64,000 bases of DNA from Roseinatronobacter sp052379845 (GTDB taxonomy: Bacteria > Pseudomonadota > Alphaproteobacteria > Rhodobacterales > Rhodobacteraceae): assembly GCA_052379845.1 (NCBI GenBank), contig JBQTCF010000015.1; one strand, written 5' to 3'. The position numbers were made by a program, and so were the translations under genes. Numbering within the stretch: position 1 is the stretch's first letter; every line of letters starts with the position of its first letter. The notes under the pieces were generated by a model. That model did not search any database. It was not told the DNA's origin and saw only the letters and a list, made by a program, of their open reading frames with translations. Positions 36,054 through 44,928 of this stretch are shown piece by piece.

Positions 36054-36206
36054 GGGCGTCTCCTTTGGTTTCGGTCAGGTGCGCGGGTCACGAAGCAGCC
36101 CGAGAGCGCGATTTCCGCGCACCATATACGGTGGTATCACGCGAAAACCGCGCGCTTCTTCCCCTTGTTACATAGCGATCAGAGTTCTGCAATCAATCTG
36201 CGCGGG

Positions 36207-37481
36207 TTAAGAAAGTTGTGCGCGGGGCCAAAGATCACGGGTTTTCGCCTGCCAGCCGCAATCTGGCAGGGCCAAGGGTGCGGCAACAAGTGTTTTATCC
36301 TGCCAGATTGCAGGACTGGCCAGCAAGGACGCATAGGGCAAGCGCCAGCCGTCGCGCGGGCGGCATTGATCCGCGCCAGCGGGGCCAAGCGCGGCAATAT
36401 GCAGCAGCGGCGCGGTTTCGGGCAAGGGGGTGGGGGGCAGGACATGCCAGCGCCCGTCCCATGTGCTGCCCAGTGGCGCGCGCAAGTGCGCGACAGCTGT
36501 GTATTCGCGGGTGATGCGCAATTGTCCCTTGCTGCGCGCCAGCAGGCACCCATGCAGCGTTATGCGCGCTGCGCTGTCCAGGGCGGCGGTCAGCGTGTCC
36601 AGTCGGGGCCTGTAGGGATTGCCCGAAATGGCCTGCAGCGCGCGCGCAACCAGCCTTGTGCGGGTGTCCTGGGGCAGGGCGTCCAAGGCGGGCGCGTCAA
36701 AGATGTAATCGCCATATTCCACCCGCAGAATTTGGGCCGCCTGCGTGTTGGTCAGAAATTCAAGGCTGTGTGCCGCCGCGCGCATGCGGTGGGCGGTCTG
36801 CGCAAGGCGGTCCATGTCCAGCCCCAGCGGGGCAAGCAGCGCCAAGGCTTGTCGCGCCTTGACCCGGTCAAAACCGGGGTCCAGATTTGACGGGTCGTCC
36901 ACCCAATCTTCTGCCAGGGCGCGCAGATAGTCGCGAAGCTGCGCGCGCCCCAGATCCAGAAGCGGGCGCAGCCATGTGGTGCCATGCGCCACATCCCGCG
37001 CGGGCATTGCCGCCAGCCCTTCAACGCCAGACCCGCGCGCAAGGCGCATCAGCAGGGTTTCGGCCTGATCATCGCGGGTGTGGCCCAGCGCGATGGCGTC
37101 CAGCCCCTGCGCCTGCGCCCAGCGGGACAGCAGGTGTTTTCTGGCCTGTCGCGCCCTGTCCTGCAGGTTGCCCCGTCTGTCCCATCCGCGCCAAACCAGC
37201 GTCTGGTGTGACAGGCCCAGTCTGGCCGCGCATTGCGCCACCATCGCGGCTTCTTGTGCGGATTGGGCGCGCAACCCGTGATCTACCGTGGCGATGTGCA
37301 GCGTGATGTTGTGCTGGCTTGCCCATGCGTGCGCCAGCCGCAGCAGCGCCATGGAATCGCCGCCGCCCGAAACGGCCAAACCCAGCCGCGCAATGGGCGC
37401 ATTTGCACAGAATGCCTGCATTTGTGTCGCAAACGCATCTTGCAAGGCGCAGGGTTGCGTATGGTGCGCGCTCAGGGGCAT
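36207..37481 (-). CDS. tilS: tRNA(Ile)-lysidine synthetase
   Basis: A 424-residue enzyme that puts lysine on C34 of the AUA-decoding tRNA-Ile. The PP-loop motif is AVSGGGDS (36-43), followed by VDHGLRAQSAQEAAMV and LGHTRDDQAETLLMRLARGSG. The C-terminal part is the less conserved substrate-binding region. I set the start at the ATG at 37481 (MPLSAHHTQP). It overlaps the cpoB stop by ten bases, so translation is coupled; an upstream start would overlap much more. Confidence 0.9.
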   Translation of the reverse strand: MPLSAHHTQPCALQDAFATQMQAFCANAPIARLGLAVSGGGDSMALLRLAHAWASQHNITLHIATVDHGLRAQSAQEAAMVAQCAARLGLSHQTLVWRGWDRRGNLQDRARQARKHLLSRWAQAQGLDAIALGHTRDDQAETLLMRLARGSGVEGLAAMPARDVAHGTTWLRPLLDLGRAQLRDYLRALAEDWVDDPSNLDPGFDRVKARQALALLAPLGLDMDRLAQTAHRMRAAAHSLEFLTNTQAAQILRVEYGDYIFDAPALDALPQDTRTRLVARALQAISGNPYRPRLDTLTAALDSAARITLHGCLLARSKGQLRITREYTAVAHLRAPLGSTWDGRWHVLPPTPLPETAPLLHIAALGPAGADQCRPRDGWRLPYASLLASPAIWQDKTLVAAPLALPDCGWQAKTRDLWPRAQLS

Positions 37482-38305
37482 TCTTGCAGGCGGTGGGCGT
37501 CGCGGCCCTGTTGGGCTTGCGCAGTGTCGGGGAACCGCGTGAAAAGTTCCTCGAACATCACACAGGCTTCGGCTTGCTGGCCCAGTTGTGCAAGGCTGTT
37601 GCCCAGTTCCAGCAGGGCATGGGGGGCGTCCGGTCCTTCGGGGTTGGCCAGATACAGGTTCAACCATGTTCGTGCCGCGTCAGACTCTGCGCCGGCGTCG
37701 CGTTGGGCCTGTGCCAACAGGGTGCTGGCTTGCGCGCCAAGTGGGCTGCCTGGATAGGTTTCCAGAAACACTGACAGCGCCGTTGTTGCGCCGTCCGTGT
37801 CGCCCGCGTCCAGCAATGCGCGCGCAGCATCGAAGGCCGTCTGTTCGCCTGCGGCAAGCTGCGGTGCCGGGCCGCCATCACGCGCCGCGCCCGCATCGCC
37901 GCCCAGCGGGGGCGTGGGGGGCAGGGCCGATGTATCGCCGCCTTCCAGTTCAGTCAGGCGGAATTCCATGTCCCCAATCCGGTTGGACGCGTCATCCACA
38001 ACCCGCCGGACACGGAATTCCAGCGCTTCCGCACGCGCAGTCAGGCTGGCCAGTTCGTCGCGGATGCGCTCCACTTGGTCAATCAGGCTGCCATCGAACC
38101 CTTGGGCTTCGCCCGCGCTGCCTGCACCAGATGACAGGTCAGCCGCCAAGCCCGCGACCAGCCCACTTAACGCGCTGATTTCACTGCGCAGTTGCGCAAG
38201 GCTGTCGGCTGGTTGGGTGGTTTGCGGCGCATCCTGCGCCTGTGCCGGGGCCAGAATTGGCCCCAGCATCAGAACTGCGATTGTCGTTACTCGCAACAGA
38301 CGCAT
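37472..38305 (-). CDS. cpoB: Tol-Pal system protein CpoB (YbgF)
   Basis: A 277-residue periplasmic protein. The signal peptide ends at AQA (about 23). A coiled-coil trimerisation segment follows (about 30-125, Leu/Ala heptads such as LAQLRSEISALSGLVAGLA), then tandem TPR repeats (about 150-275, QTAFDAARALLDAGDTDGATTALSVF and similar). It coordinates cell-wall synthesis with Tol-Pal during division. It follows pal by four bases. Confidence 0.9.
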   Translation of the reverse strand: MRLLRVTTIAVLMLGPILAPAQAQDAPQTTQPADSLAQLRSEISALSGLVAGLAADLSSGAGSAGEAQGFDGSLIDQVERIRDELASLTARAEALEFRVRRVVDDASNRIGDMEFRLTELEGGDTSALPPTPPLGGDAGAARDGGPAPQLAAGEQTAFDAARALLDAGDTDGATTALSVFLETYPGSPLGAQASTLLAQAQRDAGAESDAARTWLNLYLANPEGPDAPHALLELGNSLAQLGQQAEACVMFEELFTRFPDTAQAQQGRDAHRLQECP

Positions 38306-38309
38306 GATT

Positions 38310-38849
38310 TTATCCTGTCAGGCCGCCGGAAATAACCGTGACAGCGCGGCGGTTGATATCCCAGCAGCGCTGCGCGGCACAGGCTTCGACGGGGCGTTCC
38401 TTGCCATAGCTGACGGTGCGCATGCGTCCCGCGCTGACGCCCTGGCTAACCAGATATTGCAGCACCGCATTCGCGCGGCGTTCGCCAAGGGCCACGTTAT
38501 ATTCACGCGTGCCGCGTTCGTCAGCGTGCCCTTCGACGATGATGGCATATTGCGGGTTGGAATTCAGCCAGCGTGCCTGCGCGCTGAGTGTGTCGCGCCC
38601 TTCAGGTGTCAGGCTGGAACTGTCCACAGTGAAAAACACACGGTCCCCGATGCGCTGGTTGAAATGCGCAATGGACGCCGGGTCGTTGGGGTCGCCCAGT
38701 TCGCCGGTGCTGATGCCGGTGCCAAAGCCGCCATCATTGCCAAACCCGTCAGCGCCGCCGCCACCGAATGTGCCGCCCGCGCGCGGGTTGTTACAGGCCG
38801 CAAGCGCCAGCGCGCCCAGCAAAAGAAGTGATTTTGTGGTCAGGTTCAT
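38310..38849 (-). CDS. pal: Peptidoglycan-associated lipoprotein Pal
   Basis: A 179-residue outer-membrane lipoprotein. The signal ends at lipobox LAA-C (Cys19), a Gly-rich linker follows, and the OmpA-like peptidoglycan-binding domain runs about 65-175, with VFFTVDSSSLTPEGRD, VEGHADERGTREYNVALGERRANAV and VSYGKERPVEA. Partner of TolB. It lies downstream of tolB and four bases from cpoB. Confidence 0.95.
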   Translation of the reverse strand: MNLTTKSLLLLGALALAACNNPRAGGTFGGGGADGFGNDGGFGTGISTGELGDPNDPASIAHFNQRIGDRVFFTVDSSSLTPEGRDTLSAQARWLNSNPQYAIIVEGHADERGTREYNVALGERRANAVLQYLVSQGVSAGRMRTVSYGKERPVEACAAQRCWDINRRAVTVISGGLTG

Positions 38850-38906
38850 GGTCTATCCCTTGGAATTCTGGTTTCGTTTTCAGGTTGTGGTGTCAGATTG
38901 GGGGCA

Positions 38907-40232
38907 TTACGGGCGCAACGGGCCCCATGCCGGGTCAGATGCCGGTCCTTGTGTCGGCACCCGGCGCAAGTTGCGCCCTGTAATGTCGACGGAAAACAGC
39001 GACGGGTCGCCGCCCTGCGCCTCTCGGGTGAACATGACGACGCGGCCATTGGGCGCCCATGTCGGCCCTTCGTCAAGAAACGACGCCGTGAGCAGGCGTT
39101 CTTCCGACCCGTCAGTGCGCATCACGCCAATATGGAACCGGCCCGCGTTTGATTTGGTGAAGGCAATCAGGTCGCCACGCGGCGACCAGACAGGTGTGGA
39201 ATAGCGCCCCTGCCCGAAACTGATGCGCCGTGCTTCGCCGCCGGTGGTGGACATGACATAGATCTGGCTGGTGCCGGAACGGTCTGATTCAAACGCGATG
39301 AAGCGCCCGTCCGGCGAAAAGCTGGGCGCCGTGGCAATGGCGGGCGAATTTGTCAGTTGCTGTTGCTGGCCGTTGCGCAGGTCCATAAGATACAGGTCCG
39401 TGTTGCCGCCCCGCGCCAAGGAATAGACCAGCGATTGCCCGTCTGGCGCAAAGCGCGGCGAGAATGTCATCGCGCCTGGCTGGTCGCCCACCATCTGGCG
39501 TTGCCCGCTGGCAAGGTTCAGCACCACAATGCGCGGGCTGCCGGATTCGTAGCTGGTATACACCACGCGGTCCCCTGTGGGCGACATGCGCGGTGCAATG
39601 ACAAGGGCGCGCCCGTCTGTCAGGTATTCAACAGTCTCGCCGTCCTGATCCATGATCGCAAGGCGCTTGGTGCGGTTGCCGCGTGGGCCGGATTCGGCCA
39701 CGAACACCACACGGCTGTCGAAATAGCCATCCTCGCCGGTGATGCGGCTATAGACGGCATCGGACACTTTATGGGCCATACGCCGCCAGTCATTGACTGT
39801 GCCTGCAAATTGCAGCCCCTGGCCCAGTTGCTGCCCGGACACCACGTCATAGACGCGGAACTTCACATTCATCCGGTTGCCTGAAACCGACACGGCCCCT
39901 GTGATCAGGGCCTGAACATTGATGGCGCGCCAATCCGCAAAGCCAATCCCAGCGTCAAAACTGGTAATGCGCGCGATATGGGCCTGGGGGGGCACTTCGC
40001 GGAACAATCCGGTATTGGTCAGGTTCGCGGCCACCACGCGCGCCAATCCGTCAGTATATCTTGTGCCGCCGCTGTCTTCGGCCACGAAAGCGGGAACCGC
40101 AATCGGCATCGGGTCAATCACGCCTTCGGTAATCTGAAGTCGCAGGGGTTGCGCCTGAACCGGCGCAGGATTGGCAAACACCGTGGCCAGCGTCAGGGCA
40201 ATCAGGGGCAGAATCTGGAAAAACCGTCTCAT
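38907..40232 (-). CDS. tolB: Tol-Pal system protein TolB
   Basis: A 441-residue periplasmic protein with signal peptide (cleavage after VQA), an N-terminal alpha/beta domain (about 30-160) and a six-bladed WD40-like beta-propeller with repeated ASGQRQMVGDQPGAMTFSPRFAPDG-type blades, read in short segments. It binds Pal and TolA. Its start overlaps the tolA stop by four bases (ATGA). Confidence 0.96.
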   Translation of the reverse strand: MRRFFQILPLIALTLATVFANPAPVQAQPLRLQITEGVIDPMPIAVPAFVAEDSGGTRYTDGLARVVAANLTNTGLFREVPPQAHIARITSFDAGIGFADWRAINVQALITGAVSVSGNRMNVKFRVYDVVSGQQLGQGLQFAGTVNDWRRMAHKVSDAVYSRITGEDGYFDSRVVFVAESGPRGNRTKRLAIMDQDGETVEYLTDGRALVIAPRMSPTGDRVVYTSYESGSPRIVVLNLASGQRQMVGDQPGAMTFSPRFAPDGQSLVYSLARGGNTDLYLMDLRNGQQQQLTNSPAIATAPSFSPDGRFIAFESDRSGTSQIYVMSTTGGEARRISFGQGRYSTPVWSPRGDLIAFTKSNAGRFHIGVMRTDGSEERLLTASFLDEGPTWAPNGRVVMFTREAQGGDPSLFSVDITGRNLRRVPTQGPASDPAWGPLRP

Positions 40233-41389
40233 CTGAGTCTCATGCCTTCGGGGTTGAATGTGATTTCTATATCACGCCATGCGTCATATTGCTCGGGGGG
40301 CAGGCCGTAACCATCGCCAGCACAGCGGATGATTGCGCGCCGGGCCACCTCGAATGCCTGATTCACCGCCGCTTCCGACCCGCCAGAGGACCCGACAACG
40401 CGGATTGTGCCCTGTTCGGGCAGTGCTGACGGGGTCATTGAAAACCCGACTGTGACCGTCACCTGCAGCGCTTCGGACGACAGCGCAACGATATTCCAGC
40501 ATTGCTGGATTGCCAGACGCAGCGCATCGGCCTGACTGGAAGACAGGCCCGTGCTGACCGGGCCGGGGGCCGCGCTTTCGGCCAATGCAGCGGCCAACGC
40601 ATCATTGATGGCATCCGCAGGCGGCGCTGCGGGTTCGGGGTCAGGCTGGGGCTGGGGGGCGGGTGTCGGGGCTGTTGCGGTTTGCGCAGGTTCAGGTGCG
40701 GGCGCAGGACGGTCCGGCCGCGGGCGCGGGCGCTGGCTGATATTCGGCGCTGCTGCTGCGCGTTCGGTGGAACTGTCATCGGTTTCGGTTGCCTCGGTCA
40801 CGATTTCAGTCGTGGCTTCGGGCGGGGCGGTTTCGGGTTGGTCCTGCAACGGGGTGGATTGATCTTCACCCCGATCGGGTGTCGCGGCCGGTTGCGCGGC
40901 CAGATCGGTCTGGGCGTCTTCGGGCGGGGCCTCGGTCGGGACGGGGGCCACGCGGTCCACAGGGCGCGGACGCGGGCGCTGACTGGCCCCCGGTGTGGTT
41001 TGCGGCGAAAAGATTACCCCCGTTGACGGGGCCGCAGGTTCCGGCTGCGGCTGCGGTGCGGGTTGCGGTTCCGGCTGCGGTGCGGGTTCCGGGGATAGCG
41101 GTGCGGGCGGCGTGATGTCCGGCTGCGGCGCAGGTTCGGGCTCCGGTGTCGGTCTGGGTTGGGGCGCGGGGGCCGGTGCCGGTGCCGGGGGGGCGCTGGC
41201 AGGTGCGGACAGGGCGGCGAATTCCTCGGCGGAAATCAGCGCGACATCGGTTACCGGAATGCTGTTTGCACGGTCGGGGGCCTGAAACAGGTCAAACAGC
41301 ATAACCCAGGCGATCAGCGCGATATGCGCCACCCCCGAGACTTTCTGCCCCGTGTCCAACCGTGATATGATGTCTACAGCGACTGCCAT
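40229..41389 (-). CDS. tolA: Energy-transducer TolA-like protein
   Basis: A 386-residue inner-membrane protein that couples the TolQR motor to the outer membrane. One N-terminal membrane helix (about 22-37), a very long Pro/Ala/Gln/Glu-rich periplasmic spacer (about 60-275) with repeated PQPEP/PAPQP units, and a C-terminal domain of about 100 residues (RLAIQQCWN to EITFNPEG), which forms the TolB/outer-membrane contact. The spacer is Pro-rich instead of the coiled helix of E. coli TolA, as in many alphaproteobacteria. Position between tolR and tolB supports the call. Confidence 0.9.
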   Translation of the reverse strand: MAVAVDIISRLDTGQKVSGVAHIALIAWVMLFDLFQAPDRANSIPVTDVALISAEEFAALSAPASAPPAPAPAPAPQPRPTPEPEPAPQPDITPPAPLSPEPAPQPEPQPAPQPQPEPAAPSTGVIFSPQTTPGASQRPRPRPVDRVAPVPTEAPPEDAQTDLAAQPAATPDRGEDQSTPLQDQPETAPPEATTEIVTEATETDDSSTERAAAAPNISQRPRPRPDRPAPAPEPAQTATAPTPAPQPQPDPEPAAPPADAINDALAAALAESAAPGPVSTGLSSSQADALRLAIQQCWNIVALSSEALQVTVTVGFSMTPSALPEQGTIRVVGSSGGSEAAVNQAFEVARRAIIRCAGDGYGLPPEQYDAWRDIEITFNPEGMRLR

Positions 41390-41411
41390 GTGCCAGACCG
41401 GCTTTCTCAGA

Positions 41412-41882
41412 TCAGTTTGGCTGCCCGTCGAAGCGCGGGCCGCCTTGTTCGGTCACCAGACCGATATTGTTGAACCCCCCCGAATTCAGCGCCCCCATCA
41501 CCTGAACAACCCGTTCATAGGGAATCGCCCCGTCCGCGCGCAGATATACGCGGTTGTCACGCCGTTCGGCGGCGATGGCGCGCAATTGCGGGATCAGGTC
41601 GTTCAGGCTGACTTCGGTGGACATGATGGTTACAGTGCCATCATTGCCAAGCGTGACAGATAGCGGTTCTTCCTGTTCGGCAGGCAAGGCGCCCGCCGAT
41701 GTGCGCGGCAATTCCACAGGCACACCCACTGTTAGCATGGGGGCTGCGACCATGAAGATGATCAGCAACACCAGCATCACATCGACAAACGGGGTCACGT
41801 TGATTTCGGACATGCGCGCGGCCCCGCCGCGGCGCCTGCGCCGCCCCGTCCCGCCGCCTTTTTTCAGGAATTGCGCGCCCAT
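41412..41882 (-). CDS. tolR: Tol-Pal motor protein TolR (ExbD family)
   Basis: A 156-residue ExbD/TolR-type protein. One membrane helix (about 28-50) contains NVTPFVDVMLVLLIIFMV with the proton-path Asp, and a periplasmic domain follows (about 60-150). The tail ending VTEQGGPRFDGQPN is typical. It starts two bases before the tolQ stop region, so tolQ and tolR are coupled. Confidence 0.95.
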   Translation of the reverse strand: MGAQFLKKGGGTGRRRRRGGAARMSEINVTPFVDVMLVLLIIFMVAAPMLTVGVPVELPRTSAGALPAEQEEPLSVTLGNDGTVTIMSTEVSLNDLIPQLRAIAAERRDNRVYLRADGAIPYERVVQVMGALNSGGFNNIGLVTEQGGPRFDGQPN

Positions 41883-41885
41883 GGA

Positions 41886-42584
41886 TCAGGCTGCGTCCAT
41901 CTGGCGCGACAGGATTGTGTTGAATTCATCCGCGAAGGCTTCGTATCCGGAAATGATTTCGTCAGAATCATCGGTCAGCTTGTTGTAGAAGATCGTCGCG
42001 GGAATAGCGGCCAGCAGGCCCAGACCAGTTGCCAGAAGCGCTTCGGCAATACCGGGGGCGACAACAGCCAGATTGGTGGATTGCGCCAGCGCGATTTCTT
42101 CAAACGCGTGTTTGATCCCCCAGACCGTGCCAAACAGCCCGATGAAGGGCGATGCAGACCCTACGGAGGCCAGAAACGTCAGTCCCTGCGTCAGTTCGCG
42201 TGATTCCTTGCTGATGGCCACATCCATGGACCGGTCGATGCGCGACACGGCGCCGGGAATAAGCGCCCCGTCGGCGCGGTGCGAGCGGCGCCATTCGGTC
42301 ATACCGGCGGCAAACACCCGCTGCGGCGATGTGGCGGGCGCAGGACCGATCTGGTCATATAATTCGTCCAGCGGTTCGCCCGACCAGAAGGCGGCTTCGA
42401 ATTCCTCGGCTTCGGCGCGGGCCCGCCGGTAGCGGATGTGTTTTTGAACGATGATGCCCCATGACCAGAAAGAGGCCAGGATCAGGCTGATCATCACCAA
42501 TTGCACCGTCAGTGTGGCGCGCGCAAATAACGCAACCAAAGAGAAATCTATCTCCTGCGTCATGCTCAGAGTTTGTGGGTCCAT
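41886..42584 (-). CDS. tolQ: Tol-Pal motor protein TolQ (ExbB family)
   Basis: A 232-residue inner-membrane proton channel component with three membrane helices. LVMISLILASFWSWGIIVQK is the first, and the later pair around ASPFIGLFGTVWGIKHAF and APGIAEALLATGLGLLAAIPA carries the conserved Thr/Glu-rich ExbB motif. I chose the ATG at 42584 (MDPQTLSMTQEIDFS); an ATG at 42563 is also possible. It is downstream of ybgC by about 100 bases. Confidence 0.93.
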   Translation of the reverse strand: MDPQTLSMTQEIDFSLVALFARATLTVQLVMISLILASFWSWGIIVQKHIRYRRARAEAEEFEAAFWSGEPLDELYDQIGPAPATSPQRVFAAGMTEWRRSHRADGALIPGAVSRIDRSMDVAISKESRELTQGLTFLASVGSASPFIGLFGTVWGIKHAFEEIALAQSTNLAVVAPGIAEALLATGLGLLAAIPATIFYNKLTDDSDEIISGYEAFADEFNTILSRQMDAA

Positions 42585-42687
42585 TGTCTGCTCACTCAAA
42601 ATGCGCCGCTTCTTGGGCGGCTTGCTTTGACGCAAAGCATACAGGAATAAAAGCGCCTTACCAACACAAGCGCGTTATACCTTGGGT

Positions 42688-43092
42688 TTATATTGTAATA
42701 ATTTCGCTCAAACTGGCAAGCAACCGCGCAGGAAGCGGTTGTGGGCGGCCTGTATCGGCCAGACATACCAGCGTGACCTGTGCTTCAAACAGCAGCTTGC
42801 CCGCACGCAGCACGCCTTGGCGCAATTCCAGCCGCGCGCCGGAATGGGACACATAATCTGTTGTGACATCCAGCAGGTCATCGAAACGGGCCGGGGCGTG
42901 GTAATCTGCCACCACGCGGCGCACGGCGAAAACGCCGCCGCCAGTGGCCTTAAGCTGCGCCTGATCGATGCCCAGTTCGCGCACCCATTCCGAACGCGCG
43001 CGTTCGATGAATTTCAGATAATTCGCGTAATAGACAATACCCGCAAGGTCAGTGTCCTCGTAATATACACGAATCGTGATGGAATGCGTCAT
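42688..43092 (-). CDS. ybgC: Tol-Pal-associated acyl-CoA thioesterase YbgC
   Basis: A 134-residue hotdog-fold thioesterase. The active-site motif YYEDTDLAGIVYYANYLKF (about 10-28) with Asp in the family pattern is clear. It often precedes tolQ in proteobacterial operons, as here. Confidence 0.9.
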   Translation of the reverse strand: MTHSITIRVYYEDTDLAGIVYYANYLKFIERARSEWVRELGIDQAQLKATGGGVFAVRRVVADYHAPARFDDLLDVTTDYVSHSGARLELRQGVLRAGKLLFEAQVTLVCLADTGRPQPLPARLLASLSEIITI

Positions 43093-43119
43093 GCCGCAGG
43101 ACCCCCATGCCCGCAGGCG

Positions 43120-43791
43120 TCACCTTGTTGCCGCCCAGTCGCGGGGCGCACGCAAGAAGCTTTCCACTGCATCCAGCGTTTCAGTGTCGAAATCCCCGCC
43201 ACGGCGCGCTTCTGCCAGAACGTCCCACCATGTGCACAGGTAGTGCAGCTTGACACCATGTTCGGCAAGGCGGGGTTCGGTTTCGGGGAAAATACCGTAA
43301 TAGAAAATCACCGCCGTATGGGCACATTCCGCGCCTGTTTCACGGATGGCGTCTACGAAACTTAGCTTTGATCCGCCATCGGTTGTCAGGTCTTCGACCA
43401 GCAGCACACGCTGCCCCGCGCTCATCGCGCCCTCGATCCGGGCATTGCGCCCGTAGCCTTTGGGTTTCTTGCGCACATAGGTCATGGGAAGCGCCATACG
43501 TTCCGCCACCAGTGCGGCAAAAGGAATGCCCGCGGTTTCGCCGCCCGCAACATTGTCAAACGCCTCAAAGCCCGCATCTTCCAGCACACGGCAGGTCAGA
43601 AAATCCATCAGCGCGCTGCGGATGCGCGCAAAGCTGATCAGCTTGCGGCAGTCAATATAGGTGGGGGCCTGCAACCCGCTGGCAAAGGTGAAAGGGTCGC
43701 GCGCGTTGAAATGCACGGCCTTGATGTCCAGCAACATGCGCGCGGTCATGCGCGCAACAGTCTGGCGGTCAGGGAAACTGGAAGGAATCAT
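43120..43791 (-). CDS. pyrE: Orotate phosphoribosyltransferase
   Basis: A 223-residue enzyme that makes orotidine monophosphate from orotate and PRPP. The PRPP-binding motif VLLVEDLTTDGGSK (about 130-143) is intact, and GETAGIPFAALVAER and YVRKKPKGYG match the family. It lies ten bases downstream of pyrC and shares its transcript. Both belong to pyrimidine synthesis. Confidence 0.95.
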   Translation of the reverse strand: MIPSSFPDRQTVARMTARMLLDIKAVHFNARDPFTFASGLQAPTYIDCRKLISFARIRSALMDFLTCRVLEDAGFEAFDNVAGGETAGIPFAALVAERMALPMTYVRKKPKGYGRNARIEGAMSAGQRVLLVEDLTTDGGSKLSFVDAIRETGAECAHTAVIFYYGIFPETEPRLAEHGVKLHYLCTWWDVLAEARRGGDFDTETLDAVESFLRAPRDWAATR

Positions 43792-43800
43792 ATGCGTGCC

Positions 43801-44838
43801 TTATTCTGCGACCCGCCAGAACAGCGGGAAACCGGGGTCAAAGACCGTGACCGGCCCGGTGCCGGTGTCGATCCTGGCGGGATAGGTGACGGGGCTTTCG
43901 CGGCGTTCCAGCGTCAATGTGGTGTCATTGACGGGCAGGCCATAAAAGGCCGGACCATGGCGCGACACAAACCCTTCCAGCTTGTCCAATGCGCCCGCAT
44001 CCTCGAACACATGGGCCAGAATGGACATGGTGTTTGTCGCGGTGAAACAGCCCGCGCAGCCGCAGGCCGATTCCTTGGCGTCATCGGTATGGGGGGCACT
44101 GTCGGTACCAAGGAAAAACCGCGCATCCCCTGATGTGGCAGCGCCCACCAGCGCCAGACGGTGGGTTTCGCGTTTGGCCACGGGCAGGCAGTAATAATGC
44201 GGCTTGATCCCGCCCACCAGAATATGGTTGCGGTTGATGACCAGATGATGGGTTGTGATCGTCGCGCCCAGATTTTCCGGCTGGCTTTGGACATAGGCCA
44301 CAGCATCGGCAGTGGTGATATGTTCCATCACCACGCGCAATTGCGGTGTCGCGCGGCGGATGGGGTCCAGCACGCGGTCAATAAACACGGCTTCGCGGTC
44401 AAAAATATCGATGGCGGGGTCGGTCACCTCTCCATGGGTCAGCAAGGGAATTCCGGCCTGCGCCATGGCGTCCAGCACAGGGCGCACGCGGTCGAAATTC
44501 TGCACACCGGAGGCGGAATTCGTGGTGGCCCCGGCCGGATACAGCTTGACCGCCGTGATGATGCCCGCAGCATGCGCGGCAACCACATCTGCGGGGTCGG
44601 TGTCTTCGGTCAGATACAACGTCATCAGGGGCGTGAACCCCCCGCCCGTCACATCCAGAATGCGCGTCCGGTAGGCGCTGGCCTGTGCGCCAGTCACCAC
44701 AGGCGGCACCAGATTGGGCATGATGATGGCGCGCGCAAAATGGCGCGCAGTTTCGGGGGCCACGGCCTGCAACATTGCGCCATCGCGCAAATGAAGATGC
44801 CAGTCATCAGGGCGGGGTATGGTCAATATGTGCTGCAT
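43801..44838 (-). CDS. pyrC: Dihydroorotase (class II)
   Basis: A 345-residue zinc enzyme closing carbamoyl-aspartate to dihydroorotate. The N-terminal zinc site is PRPDDWHLHLRDGAML (His15, His17). Other metal ligands lie in KLYPAGATTNS (carbamylated Lys), LTHGEVTD, MEHITTADAV, and the C-terminal ATNTMSILAHVFED. Start ATG at 44838 follows a short upstream region, with the preceding gene ending 90 bases away. Confidence 0.95.
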   Translation of the reverse strand: MQHILTIPRPDDWHLHLRDGAMLQAVAPETARHFARAIIMPNLVPPVVTGAQASAYRTRILDVTGGGFTPLMTLYLTEDTDPADVVAAHAAGIITAVKLYPAGATTNSASGVQNFDRVRPVLDAMAQAGIPLLTHGEVTDPAIDIFDREAVFIDRVLDPIRRATPQLRVVMEHITTADAVAYVQSQPENLGATITTHHLVINRNHILVGGIKPHYYCLPVAKRETHRLALVGAATSGDARFFLGTDSAPHTDDAKESACGCAGCFTATNTMSILAHVFEDAGALDKLEGFVSRHGPAFYGLPVNDTTLTLERRESPVTYPARIDTGTGPVTVFDPGFPLFWRVAE

Positions 44839-44928
44839 GCGTGATCCCTAGCCAAAACCCGCCCGCAGTTCCAGCCCGAATACGCCAGAGCCTGCAGGAT
44901 TTTGCACATCTGCCCAAAGGCCGTCATT

